DNA of 45,427 bases from Williamwhitmania sp. (GTDB taxonomy: Bacteria > Bacteroidota > Bacteroidia > Bacteroidales > Williamwhitmaniaceae), in assembly GCA_035529935.1 (NCBI GenBank), contig DATKVT010000095.1, positions 1 through 45,427 of the forward strand, written 5' to 3'. The notes under the pieces were generated by a model. The model saw only the letters and a list, made by a program, of their open reading frames with translations, had not been told where the DNA came from and did no database searches. Position numbers and translations under genes: made by a program. Positions 18,259 to 25,979 of this stretch are shown here, piece after piece (position 1 is the first letter of the stretch; the number at the start of each line of letters is the position of its first letter).

Positions 18259-18501
18259 GACTTATTATTTTAGAAAAATACCTATTGTTACAATTGCCAT
18301 TATCACTCTATTGACAATGGGTTATAGTTCCACATTAGCCTCCTTTGATAAGTTCGGGAGAAGCCTGATTACACGTCATATCCAGAAGTAATGCTCTTTT
18401 ACCAGAACCTCTTCCTTGCAGCAGGGTTAAGGTTTACTATTTTTACGCTAGCAACAGTCCGATTGGCACGGATAAGGACATCTATACCCGATTTCGTAAT
18501 A
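18259..18501. other. gap without a firm gene
   Basis: The plus strand has two short frames, one from ATG 18257 with a hydrophobic start (44 codons) and one from ATG 18391 (39 codons). Neither has recognisable features and both lie in AT-rich DNA antisense to the local genes. The upstream signals for the 18258 lipoprotein gene should be here, but no TTTG/TAnnTTTG pair stood out. Confidence 0.4.
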
Positions 18502-18714
18502 TTAAATTGATATTTCATATCTAACAGCCAGACTAAAACCATTCGCAGTGAATTCCTTAGCATTATTTTTTAGAATCTCATGAGCAGTCAGAATATGCTT
18601 CAAATCAAAGATTTTTAGCAGTATTACAATTGCTTTATTATCATTATCAAAATTAATGCCTAGGATGCGAATCTTTTGATCATCCAAATCATTCATTAAA
18701 TCAAGTACATTCAT
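18502..18714 (-). CDS. hypothetical small protein
   Basis: A 70-residue frame starting MNVLDLMNDLDDQKIRILG. It alternates hydrophobic and charged residues like a small alpha/beta protein and has no signal peptide or membrane helix, so it is probably cytoplasmic. No family recognised. It lies 59 bases downstream of the next minus-strand gene, in the AT-rich group. Confidence 0.5.
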   Translation of the reverse strand: MNVLDLMNDLDDQKIRILGINFDNDNKAIVILLKIFDLKHILTAHEILKNNAKEFTANGFSLAVRYEISI

Positions 18715-18773
18715 AATTCTTAAGTTTTTAAAGTTGTAATTGCAGAACCATAATTAATCATTGTATGAAGTCG

Positions 18774-19103
18774 TCAAATTGTTTTTGGGCAGAGCCTAAA
18801 AAATATTATCCAATACGTAGGTCTTTCCTGAGATTGGGTTATAAATAGCGAATTCAATTGTTCCTCCTGTGAGTAAATTGGTATTCTTTCAACATCTAAT
18901 CGAGTACCCAACCATTCAACAACTTTATTAATATTGTTAACATTATTACTCTTAACGAAAAATCTATCTATTGTGTCATTCGAATATAAATCTTTCATTT
19001 TATTGTCGAAATCGACAATTGTTGCCTTAGTTTTTGTGAAATTCCATTTTTGACCGTTTGATTGGTCGACAATTTCATCTATCATTTGCTCAACTTCTTT
19101 CAT
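18774..19103 (-). CDS. hypothetical protein
   Basis: A 109-residue acidic, Asn-rich protein (MKEVEQMIDEIVDQSNGQKW) without signal peptide. The C-terminal tail PTYWIIFFRLCPKTI is unusually hydrophobic and could mark a truncated or frame-altered end. No family is recognised. It lies 42 bases downstream of the 56-residue gene at 19146-19316 and is probably co-transcribed with it. Confidence 0.5.
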   Translation of the reverse strand: MKEVEQMIDEIVDQSNGQKWNFTKTKATIVDFDNKMKDLYSNDTIDRFFVKSNNVNNINKVVEWLGTRLDVERIPIYSQEEQLNSLFITQSQERPTYWIIFFRLCPKTI

Positions 19104-19145
19104 AAGGCATATGTATTACGTGCTGTTTTCGCTTAATTAATTCGT

Positions 19146-19316
19146 TTAACCTTTTATTAAAACAATTTCATCTGCACTAACTTGCACAAAAGTTCCTGAC
19201 CCTAAAGCTCGAATTCTAATCCCCTTTTGAACATTTGGATGAATTTCAATAATTTCATAGACAACTTCATTATCAACTGCGAGTCTAACCCGCTGGCCAA
19301 TTTTAAACTTTTCCAT
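19146..19316 (-). CDS. small KOW/SH3-like protein, 56 residues
   Basis: ATG at 19316 opens MEKFKIGQRVRLAVDNEVVY and continues to TAA at 19146. The phrase F(K)IGQRVRLA, followed by short beta-type strands (YEIIEI, GIRIRAL, FVQVSADEIVLI), is the pattern of small barrel domains that open with a KxGxxV turn, as in KOW or SH3-like proteins; binding to nucleic acid or protein would fit, but this is inference. It is the first gene after the LytTR-type site and promoter at 19452-19521, and likely heads the AT-rich group. Confidence 0.65.
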   Translation of the reverse strand: MEKFKIGQRVRLAVDNEVVYEIIEIHPNVQKGIRIRALGSGTFVQVSADEIVLIKG

Positions 19317-19451
19317 AACAACATCATTTTTTTGTAAATACTTTCATTACTTGAAAAATTAGTATCTAACCATGTTTTTCTTGATTGCCCACTATACTAT
19401 TTGTATTGTGGTTTGATTGAATTAGCACCTCTTCAACCCAACTTTCTCAAC

Positions 19452-19482
19452 CAAATATATCACACCCTTACCCCAACCTAAA
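19452..19482 (-). promoter_or_regulatory. minus-strand promoter, TTTA-N19-TATATTTG
   Basis: Read on the minus strand, TATATTTG (plus 19452-19459) fits TAnnTTTG exactly and TTTA (plus 19479-19482) stands 19 bases before it, one base off the TTTG -33 consensus. The paired LytTR-type site begins 9 bases further upstream, a position suited to activation. Confidence 0.6.
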
Positions 19483-19491
19483 GTCGGTTTA

Positions 19492-19521
19492 TTTAACGTA
19501 GAATATTTTGGGTTTAACGTA
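19492..19521. promoter_or_regulatory. paired LytTR-type binding site A
   Basis: TTTAACGTA occurs at 19492-19500 and again, identically, at 19513-19521, 21 bases apart. The reverse strand, TACGTTAAA, fits the published LytTR half-site pattern except at the last base, and the 12-base gap is the published spacing. It lies immediately upstream of a minus-strand promoter. Confidence 0.65.
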
Positions 19522-19556
19522 ATGGGGAAAAGTGGAAAGATAGCAGGCAGATTTTG

Positions 19557-22500
19557 CTAACCCTCCTGCAGCTGGTAGATAAGTTGAATAATTGCCCTTG
19601 TACCGGCTGGTAGCCCGTTATGGCTTAAATCAACAAACTCCAGCTTGTGAGCGTTGGTGCGGGTTCTGGCGTTTAGTAAATTGAGGCGTTGCACTATAAT
19701 ATCCAAACCCTTTCCGTTGCCATCCGATTTTTTCAGGTTTTTGGTATACTCCCTACCAACGCCATTATCCTCAACTGCAATAACCAACTGGTTATCGTTT
19801 TTCGAAATTTCTACCTTTATTAACCCACGGCCAGCATGGTTTCGGACGCCGTGCTTTATGGCATTTTCCACAAGCGGTTGTATAAGCATCGGGGGCAGCA
19901 TAACATTCCAGTCGTCCAGCTTATTTGAAAAGGTGACCTGAAACGTATTCTGGAATCGTATCTTCTCAATCTCAACGTATTTTTTCAAAAATTCAATTTC
20001 TGCTGAAAGAGGAATATACTCCTCTGCAGCATTGGCAAGGTTGGCCCGTATCACGCTGGAAAGGTTGCCAATAAACGTTAATCCCTCCTCAACATTTCGG
20101 TCGAGCACATATCCCTGAATCGATTGCAGAGAGTTAAATATAAAGTGTGGGTTCATTTGCAGCTGCAGGGAGCGCAGCTGCAGCTCTGAATTGCTTGTAA
20201 TAAGGGCCGACCTTTCCTCGTGCTGTTGGTTCAGTCGAATAATACGGATTTTTACAATAAGAAAAATAAACAGGATGATGAGCAAAGCGAGGGGAACCAA
20301 AAACCAAAGCTCGAGCCAAAACGGCAACCTCACTTTAAACGAAATGGTCTTGAGATACACGGTTCTGTTCTCCTTATCGAACGCCTGCAGAGTAACGGTA
20401 TAGCTGCCCGATCGTGGCGACTCCATGTTAACCTTACTGCCAACAACCCAGCCTCCATCATTCACCCGGTAGCTATAGCTCATGTTTTTTGCCGAAGGGT
20501 ATTTAATCACACAAAACTCCAGCTCGATTGAGTGAGTAGAAAAAGGTAGAGACTGATCCTCAATTTCGGCGAGCTGCGCTGCCTTTCCGTTTATGAAAAC
20601 ACCTTGCACTAGAATATTTAGCTGCTGTTTAAGCTCACGGTCGGGACTAATCTTAATAATCCTGTCGGTGGTGTGTACGTACACATTGCCAAACCTGTCC
20701 CTAATTGGCCCCACCGCCGATATGGCATCATAGCCATTGTAGGAGTTGTAAAAATGGTCCACCTGTGGCTGCTTACCCTTTAGGCTATCTAACCTAAAAA
20801 TATTCAACCCCAAGTTGGTAGATAGCAATAGCTCCTTACCCGTAAATATTAGCCAGTTGCAGTAGGTGCCTGTAATACCAGCATTTTGAGGTGTAAGTAT
20901 TTTTCGAACAAATAGGCTATCGGAAAGGCCCAGCTCCAACAGGTTGCCGTTGGCAGAGCAGCACCAAATATTGCCACCGTCATCCTTGGCAATATCGGTG
21001 AGATTGTTGTCGAGGGATGAGTTGGAATCGTTCAGCGAATATATCCGCTCATGCCTTATGGCATACACCCCATTAAATCTAGAAGCACAGTAGAAAACTC
21101 CTTTCGACTCAACAATCTTAAAAATTTCATTCAGTAATCCGTTTGGTGCTCTTAGCGTATCGTAGTCCAACACTCTGCTTAAGCTGAGGGACGGATGGTA
21201 GCAAAGCGGTTGGTAGAGAACTCCGGAGTAGGCAGCATGGCCCTTAATCAACTTAACCGCCCCCAGGCCAATGGCAATGTATTGCTTCAGGTCTGGAATG
21301 GAGATAATCCCCTTAGTAGTCTGAACATAGAGCTGTCCATCGTTCTCCAAAAAGTTAGACAATTCAATCGTCCGATGCGAACTGAACAGATTGCCAAACC
21401 GCTCATCAGTCTTATCCAATATCTTGTTGTAAGTTCGCAACACCCTATTTAGCATCACAGTACCATCAATTACTTTAACAAGTTGCCCCTCCTTAAAAAG
21501 GAAAACGCCCTTCTCGGTAAGCACCATAGTAGAATCGCCCACAATAGCCATATCGAGAATGTTGCCATTCTTGCTACAGGAGTATTCCGTAAAGGGCGAT
21601 TGGTAGGCGCAGTAGAGTCCGTTATCGGAAGCAATCCAAACGGTTTTGGATTTGGGCTCCTCATAAATTTTCCAAACCGATTGAGCATTTATACTAATGG
21701 GCTTTTCAGAATAGCTATCCCCGAAAACAAGCTTGCCAAAAGAACCCCTAAACCTCCCTTCGCCCCAACCACCAAGCCACAGCTCCTTGTTACGGTATGG
21801 CATCATAGTCCAAATAAGGAACTGGCTATCAACTGGCGCATAAACTCGCGTCAAATTAACATTGGTGAGTGGGCAAGAGTAAATCAGATTTCCTCCATTA
21901 TAGTATAGGGAGTCGTTCATTACTGCCGAAGCAAAGTGCCCATTGGCTGAAATCCTTTTGGCATAAAACTTGCGATTATTTTTGCCTTCAACCATTAGCT
22001 TATACAAACCGTTCAACTTCCATCCTAAATTGGTAAAAAAAACATGTCCACCGCCCTCAGCAATTGACGTAGTGGCTGCTTTTTTTTCTGAATCCTTCGG
22101 AAATTCAACCGGAATGAGCGTGGTGTCTTGAAGATTAAAAAGCCCGTAATCTGTTCCAACCAGCAAAGTCTTAAAACAGCTGCTGTAATGCAGGCTTCGA
22201 AATGAGTTGGGGTAAGGCCCATTGGTATGCAGAATTTTCACCACCGAATCGTTCCTAATTGCAGCCAATCCAGATCTGTAACAGCCAACAAAAAGGTTGT
22301 TTTGGTTATCGAACTCCACTGCCCACACAGCGTTGGAGGGTAGCCCATCGGTTTTGTAGAAGTTCCTAAAACTGTTGCCATTGTAGCACGATAGCCCCTT
22401 CTCAGTGGCAATCCATAGGTTCCCGAACCTGTCGGCCTTAATGTCATGAACCACATTGCCCGCCAAACCATCCTCCTCGGTAAAGTGTGCGGTGGGCTTT

Positions 22501-22571
22501 TGCTGAGCCATGCTGGTGTGTGTGATAGCGATTAACAGCACCAAAAGCAAAAATAGAAGTCTATTTATCAA
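19557..22571 (-). CDS. propeller-sensor histidine kinase, LytS type
   Basis: A 1004-residue sensor kinase. After a signal peptide (about 1-22), residues ~25-640 form repeated beta-propeller units (AGNVVHDIKADRFGNLWIATEKGL type), ~655-745 a Y_Y_Y-type Ig-like domain, and 757-773 a membrane helix. The cytoplasmic part is a LytS-family His_kinase domain with NPHFIFNSL (phosphorylated His809) and an ATPase domain with LVENAIKHG (Asn903) and DNGVG. It should sense a periplasmic ligand, possibly a glycan, and phosphorylate the LytTR regulator encoded just upstream. Its start codon appears to be TTG overlapping the regulator's TGA stop, so translation is coupled. No ATG in frame would keep the signal peptide. 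Confidence 0.9.
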   Translation of the reverse strand: MINRLLFLLLVLLIAITHTSMAQQKPTAHFTEEDGLAGNVVHDIKADRFGNLWIATEKGLSCYNGNSFRNFYKTDGLPSNAVWAVEFDNQNNLFVGCYRSGLAAIRNDSVVKILHTNGPYPNSFRSLHYSSCFKTLLVGTDYGLFNLQDTTLIPVEFPKDSEKKAATTSIAEGGGHVFFTNLGWKLNGLYKLMVEGKNNRKFYAKRISANGHFASAVMNDSLYYNGGNLIYSCPLTNVNLTRVYAPVDSQFLIWTMMPYRNKELWLGGWGEGRFRGSFGKLVFGDSYSEKPISINAQSVWKIYEEPKSKTVWIASDNGLYCAYQSPFTEYSCSKNGNILDMAIVGDSTMVLTEKGVFLFKEGQLVKVIDGTVMLNRVLRTYNKILDKTDERFGNLFSSHRTIELSNFLENDGQLYVQTTKGIISIPDLKQYIAIGLGAVKLIKGHAAYSGVLYQPLCYHPSLSLSRVLDYDTLRAPNGLLNEIFKIVESKGVFYCASRFNGVYAIRHERIYSLNDSNSSLDNNLTDIAKDDGGNIWCCSANGNLLELGLSDSLFVRKILTPQNAGITGTYCNWLIFTGKELLLSTNLGLNIFRLDSLKGKQPQVDHFYNSYNGYDAISAVGPIRDRFGNVYVHTTDRIIKISPDRELKQQLNILVQGVFINGKAAQLAEIEDQSLPFSTHSIELEFCVIKYPSAKNMSYSYRVNDGGWVVGSKVNMESPRSGSYTVTLQAFDKENRTVYLKTISFKVRLPFWLELWFLVPLALLIILFIFLIVKIRIIRLNQQHEERSALITSNSELQLRSLQLQMNPHFIFNSLQSIQGYVLDRNVEEGLTFIGNLSSVIRANLANAAEEYIPLSAEIEFLKKYVEIEKIRFQNTFQVTFSNKLDDWNVMLPPMLIQPLVENAIKHGVRNHAGRGLIKVEISKNDNQLVIAVEDNGVGREYTKNLKKSDGNGKGLDIIVQRLNLLNARTRTNAHKLEFVDLSHNGLPAGTRAIIQLIYQLQEG

Positions 22572-23329
22572 TGGGCTAACATTTTCTTGATGTCGTTGGT
22601 AATTATTGTGCTGTTTCGCACCGATACGGGGACTTTCATCCCGCTTTTAAGCAAAACATAGCTTTCATTGGCCTTTACAAACTTTCTTATATAGAAAATG
22701 TTAACCAGATACGATTTGTGCGTTCGATAGAAATGCATTGCTGGCAGTACTTCCTGCATACTCTTCAGCGTTTTTGTAACCGTTATCTTTTTCCCTAGGT
22801 TTGTCACTATTACGGCATAGGATTGGTCGGCGTAGCAGTATTCAATATTCTTGGTGCTCTCCATTATAAAACCGTTTTCAACATCGAGCACCACATTCAC
22901 GCCCGGCATTTCAGCGGTTGTAAGTACATTAATCCTATCCTCGAGCTCCCGCTGCTGCTGTTCGTCCTCAATTTCATGGGCGACCTTCTGAAGGGCCTCC
23001 CTGAGTTCCAAAAAGTTTATGGGCTTTAAAAGGTAGTCCGTTGCTGAATTCTTAAGGGCTTCAATTGCATATTGGCTATGGGCGGTGACAAAAATGACCC
23101 TAAATTGAGGCTCTTTGAAGTAGTCGTAAATTTCCAAGCCACTCTTGTTGGGCATGTCAATATCCAAAAAAACTAACTCAGGTTTGGTTGAGTTAATTAG
23201 CTTGATACCCTCATCGAGGTTATGGGCACTTCCCAGCACCTTAACTGGAGTATTGGTAAAATCCTTGAGCAACTGCGATAAAACGCTAATGGCATTTTGC
23301 TCATCATCAATAATAACAGCAGTAAGCAT
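22568..23329 (-). CDS. LytTR-family response regulator
   Basis: A 253-residue two-component regulator. Residues 1-120 are a receiver domain with acidic pocket D8/D9, phospho-acceptor D56 (LVFLDIDMP), Thr in FVTAH and Lys in YLLKPI. Residues ~150-250 are a LytTR DNA-binding domain (FYRTHKSYLVNIFYIRKF). It heads a two-gene operon with the sensor kinase, overlapping it by four bases. A near-perfect promoter and a paired LytTR-type site lie directly upstream, suggesting that it regulates its own gene. Confidence 0.93.
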   Translation of the reverse strand: MLTAVIIDDEQNAISVLSQLLKDFTNTPVKVLGSAHNLDEGIKLINSTKPELVFLDIDMPNKSGLEIYDYFKEPQFRVIFVTAHSQYAIEALKNSATDYLLKPINFLELREALQKVAHEIEDEQQQRELEDRINVLTTAEMPGVNVVLDVENGFIMESTKNIEYCYADQSYAVIVTNLGKKITVTKTLKSMQEVLPAMHFYRTHKSYLVNIFYIRKFVKANESYVLLKSGMKVPVSVRNSTIITNDIKKMLAH

Positions 23330-23342
23330 GCACTTTTGTTTT

Positions 23343-23373
23343 CAAAATTACGATGAAATAGATGAAAACCAAA
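23343..23373 (-). promoter_or_regulatory. promoter of the LytTR operon, TTTG-N19-TAATTTTG
   Basis: On the minus strand TTTG (plus 23370-23373) is followed after exactly 19 bases by TAATTTTG (plus 23343-23350), a full match to the Bacteroidota consensus. The start codon of the regulator is 13 bases downstream of the -7 element, so the leader is very short. Confidence 0.8.
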
Positions 23374-23381
23374 CCGATTTA

Positions 23382-23411
23382 TTTAAAGTTGCCCAATAGG
23401 GGTTAACCGTA
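23382..23411. promoter_or_regulatory. paired LytTR-type binding site B
   Basis: TTTAAAGTT (23382-23390) and TTAACCGTA (23403-23411) are 21 bases apart and correspond to the two half-sites of site A with changes. The pair stands 8 bases upstream of the -33 element of the LytTR operon, suggesting autoregulation. Confidence 0.5.
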
Positions 23412-23412
23412 A

Positions 23413-24879
23413 TCAAATGCTTCCATTAATACTGATAATGGTGCAGTTACTAGCAATAATAACATTGGCCGACATAACAACCTTGATATAAGAACATTTA
23501 GAGTAGCAAAACCAACAATTAGCGTATTTACTTACACTAATGATATTCCAGTAGTTAATGGAGAAATTCAACTTCCAGCAGATAATGACATTGATTTCGA
23601 TAGCCAGATACGCCAACTATCAGATACGGAATATTTCGAATATAATGAAAATGGTAATTTTTTTCTAACCATACCCTGCAATAGAGCTAAGGTAATTACT
23701 GATGAAAATGGTCAAGACGTGTATATTGATGAGAATTCGCCTAGCGGTGTATTTACCAAATTCTTTGGTATGATACTTATTGAATATCCAGATTTAAATG
23801 ACCTGCCACAAAATTCTGGTTGGTCACACAAATTTTTTGGTCATGATAATGAATATAAGGCACGTGGCTGGTTTAAAATACCACAAAGTGTTGGTTTACT
23901 GAGTGATACTAATCAAGACAATCCTAATGGTATTTATCCCCCAGAATACATTACCGCAAACAATAATGCATGGAGAAGAGAGTATCAGGAATTCAGCGGT
24001 GGTAGCATTTATAGTGTTGCACAATTCTATCCAACCAAGTGGGGTGCTAGTGGTGCTGGTGGTCAGAATTTTGAAAACAGTTTCACTAATAGTAGTGGTG
24101 TTGGCTATAACTATGCTGAAATTGCTGGTGCTTGGTTTAAAACCGCAGGATTGGATTGGGTCGTTCAATCAGAACAAACGGATAACCAAAATTATCTTGT
24201 ACAGCCATATAGTGGCAGCAGCACAACTCCAACATACTATAAGTATAATTTCTCGCCCAATGTCGTTAATTTTAATTCCAGCCTTCCAGCATATAGTGCA
24301 GATACATTCTTTGGTGGACAGTGGCTGAACTTCTGCCTGATGTTTCCACAATACGGTTGGTCATATGGCAACCATCTTAACTATGCCGATGTTTACCATA
24401 ACGATTTTGAGGGTGGTTCACCTAACTTTGTTACCGATAACCAGCAGAAAATATTTGCAGGTTTAGTTAATACTAAGTTCTTATTGAAGGGTGATGCGTT
24501 TCAAACAGCATTTATTAACCTACCTAAGCTGGAACTTTCTAAGCTGCTTCAAGTAGATTTAAAGGGTATTAATGTTACTAGGTGGAATGGGGGGTCAGAA
24601 AAAGATGTTAATGGTTATAAAAATCAATTTGACATTCAACTTACACCAAACTATTACAAGTATGCAAAAGTAAAGGAAAGAAGTTCGTACTTTTCAAGCA
24701 ATACCGATGGACGAACCTACAATGCCTTTGGTTGGGATGAGTGGGATAGGTCACCAAACGCCTATACATATCCGTATAATACATATATTTCTAGCACAGA
24801 TAATAGAAGTGCCTACCTGTTTAAGGGCATGTATGGGAATGATTGCATAAAAATGCTATCGGACTTTGGTGTGATTTAA
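23413..24879 (+). pseudogene. 5'-truncated fragment of a large unrecognised protein
   Basis: An open frame of 488 codons runs from directly after a stop at 23410-23412 to TAA at 24879. It has no ATG where a start is needed; the first usable alternative is GTG 23719, inside a continuous protein-like stretch (DNDIDFDSQIRQLSDTEYFE precedes it). The sequence is rich in Asn, Tyr, Gly, Phe and Trp, as in phage structural or large secreted proteins, but no motif is recognised. Codon use is more AT-rich than in the neighbouring genes. The frame begins exactly at the edge of the LytTR-type site B, and no plus-strand promoter is evident. I read it as the 3' part of a transferred gene, with its own terminator retained. 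Confidence 0.6.
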
Positions 24880-24882
24880 AAT

Positions 24883-24913
24883 AAAAAACCTCGAAATTAC
24901 TTCGAGGTTTTTT
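24883..24913. terminator. bidirectional terminator
   Basis: Six A, stem CCTCGAA (24889-24895), loop ATTAC, stem TTCGAGG (24901-24907), six T. It serves both the fragment ending at 24879 and the minus-strand lipoprotein gene ending at 24933. Confidence 0.93.
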
Positions 24914-24932
24914 AAAATACTATGGATGGTTA

Positions 24933-25373
24933 CTATTGCTTGCTCAATACATATCGAAATGTATGTCCACCACCGCTTAAATCTAACGCCATTGTATTGT
25001 AATCTGGTTCTAATGGCAATGATGCAATGGTGAATACTTGAGAATCATATTGACCATTAGATAGAGTTAGTGTTGTATTATCTGAGCTAAGCGTCCAAGA
25101 AGTATATACGTAGTGCATTGCAGAATTAATTCTATCTGTTTCAATAGCATTACCATTCAGAATAAATTCAAATTGACGTTGTCCTACCACATTACTCAAT
25201 TGACCATCGTAGTAGGTAGCGGTATTAATCCACTTGCCCACGATGTGAGCCACCATAGGGTTGGTAGGGGTAGGAGGAGGAGTAGGATTAACAGCATCAT
25301 CCTTCTTAGAGCAGCTTGCACTCATCAGTGCAACCATTAGCATCATTGTAATTAAGTAAGTTAGCTTCTTCAT
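24933..25373 (-). CDS. lipocalin-like lipoprotein
   Basis: A 146-residue lipoprotein with signal MKKLTYLITMMLMVALMSAS and lipidation Cys21, a Pro/Thr linker (NPTPPPTPTNP), and a C-terminal domain beginning IVGKWINTATYYDG that resembles the lipocalin-like domain common in Bacteroidota lipoproteins. Likely membrane-anchored with a small beta-barrel that binds a ligand; the ligand is unknown. A paired LytTR-type site stands 127-156 bases upstream, so it may be a target of the nearby two-component system. It shares a terminator with the truncated fragment. Confidence 0.7.
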   Translation of the reverse strand: MKKLTYLITMMLMVALMSASCSKKDDAVNPTPPPTPTNPMVAHIVGKWINTATYYDGQLSNVVGQRQFEFILNGNAIETDRINSAMHYVYTSWTLSSDNTTLTLSNGQYDSQVFTIASLPLEPDYNTMALDLSGGGHTFRYVLSKQ

Positions 25374-25499
25374 TTTGTTTAAAGTTTTAGTTTCATGCCA
25401 ATTTCTTCCGTTGCTTTGCTGGCTGGGGTTGGCTTCTTTACAGCCGCAAACCGCTAAGACAATATACTTGCTGCATCATTATAAAGTTGTAGGCGTTTT

Positions 25500-25529
25500 T
25501 TTAACGTAGCGTTTTGGGGAATGAACGTT
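25500..25529. promoter_or_regulatory. paired LytTR-type binding site C
   Basis: TTTAACGTA (25500-25508, identical to the site A half-site) and ATGAACGTT (25521-25529) are 21 bases apart. The pair lies upstream of the minus-strand lipoprotein gene at 24933-25373, with a weak -7-like element (25460-25466) between. Confidence 0.55.
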
Positions 25530-25568
25530 TAGTAGATATAGGATAAACATGCTATTTCGGTTAAATTA

Positions 25569-25687
25569 CCCCGCGCCTCAGCGGGGCTTGATATCTTAGC
25601 CTGAGAGAGCGGTGCACGATCAAATGGCATCAAAATCTTCCCGGCTGCCATGCACCACCTTCCAATACCAGCACCCCAGCGGGGTGC
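25569..25687. repeat. REP-like palindromic element, relative of the 42 kb copies
   Basis: Hairpin CCCCGC-N6-GCGGGG (25569-25586), then GCGGTGCACG...ATGCACC (25609-25656) and hairpin GCACCCC-AGC-GGGGTGC (25671-25687). The order (GC-rich hairpin, then a GCGGTGCA/TGCACC-bounded segment containing CAAATGG) is the same as in the units at 41.98 and 42.21 kb, though diverged. Confidence 0.65.
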
Positions 25688-25979
25688 AATCTTTGTAGAA
25701 ATGGATTGTTGTTAGGAGCAGGCGGTGCGCATTGGTTTAGTGTTCAAGGCACTTTAGTTACCCCGCACAGCAATGATACAAGGGGAATAAGAAGGGGTTA
25801 CAAGAAGTCGTAGCGCAGCGAAGATCCCGCGAAAGCGATGTTAGAGGAATTCAGGGAAGATCACCAAATGGTGCGGCATAATGATTTGCATCTCTAATCC
25901 ATTACAAAATGAGCCTATCTCAACATTGGGTTACCAAATTTTTTCTACCTTAATCACTTCAAATCAAACGAAAAATTCG

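Larger units (their letters stand above)
19317..19556. promoter_or_regulatory. promoter region of the AT-rich group
   Basis: No gene is seen. The region holds a minus-strand promoter (19452-19482) and the paired LytTR-type site (19492-19521), listed separately, leaving a leader of about 130 bases before the 56-residue gene. Confidence 0.6.
25374..25979. other. repeat-rich intergenic region
   Basis: No gene is seen in about 600 bases. Contents: a paired LytTR-type site (25500-25529), hairpin CCCCGC/GCGGGG (25569-25586), a GCGGTGCACG...TGCACC element (25609-25656), hairpin GCACCCC/GGGGTGC (25671-25687), and at 25805-25825 the phrase AGAAGTCGTAGCGCAGCGAAG that recurs near 41.84 kb. A minus-strand -7-like TATATTG lies at 25460-25466. 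The open frame upstream of the patatin ATG (25881-25979) looks non-coding. Confidence 0.6.

Noticed and set aside
18257..18391. 44-codon plus-strand frame with a hydrophobic N-terminus, antisense to the lipoprotein start
   Set aside because: It begins inside the divergent lipoprotein's start codon, has no homologue that I recognise, and AT-rich DNA makes such frames common.
23417..23491. A 24-codon frame resembling a signal peptide (MLPLILIMVQLLAIITLA)
   Set aside because: It overlaps, in another frame, the clearly coding start of the truncated fragment and ends after 24 codons; it is most likely a shadow.
25881..25979. Longer start for the patatin gene
   Set aside because: The family begins directly with M-x(3-5)-GLVLGGGG; the extra 33 codons are not conserved-looking and contain the upstream region.
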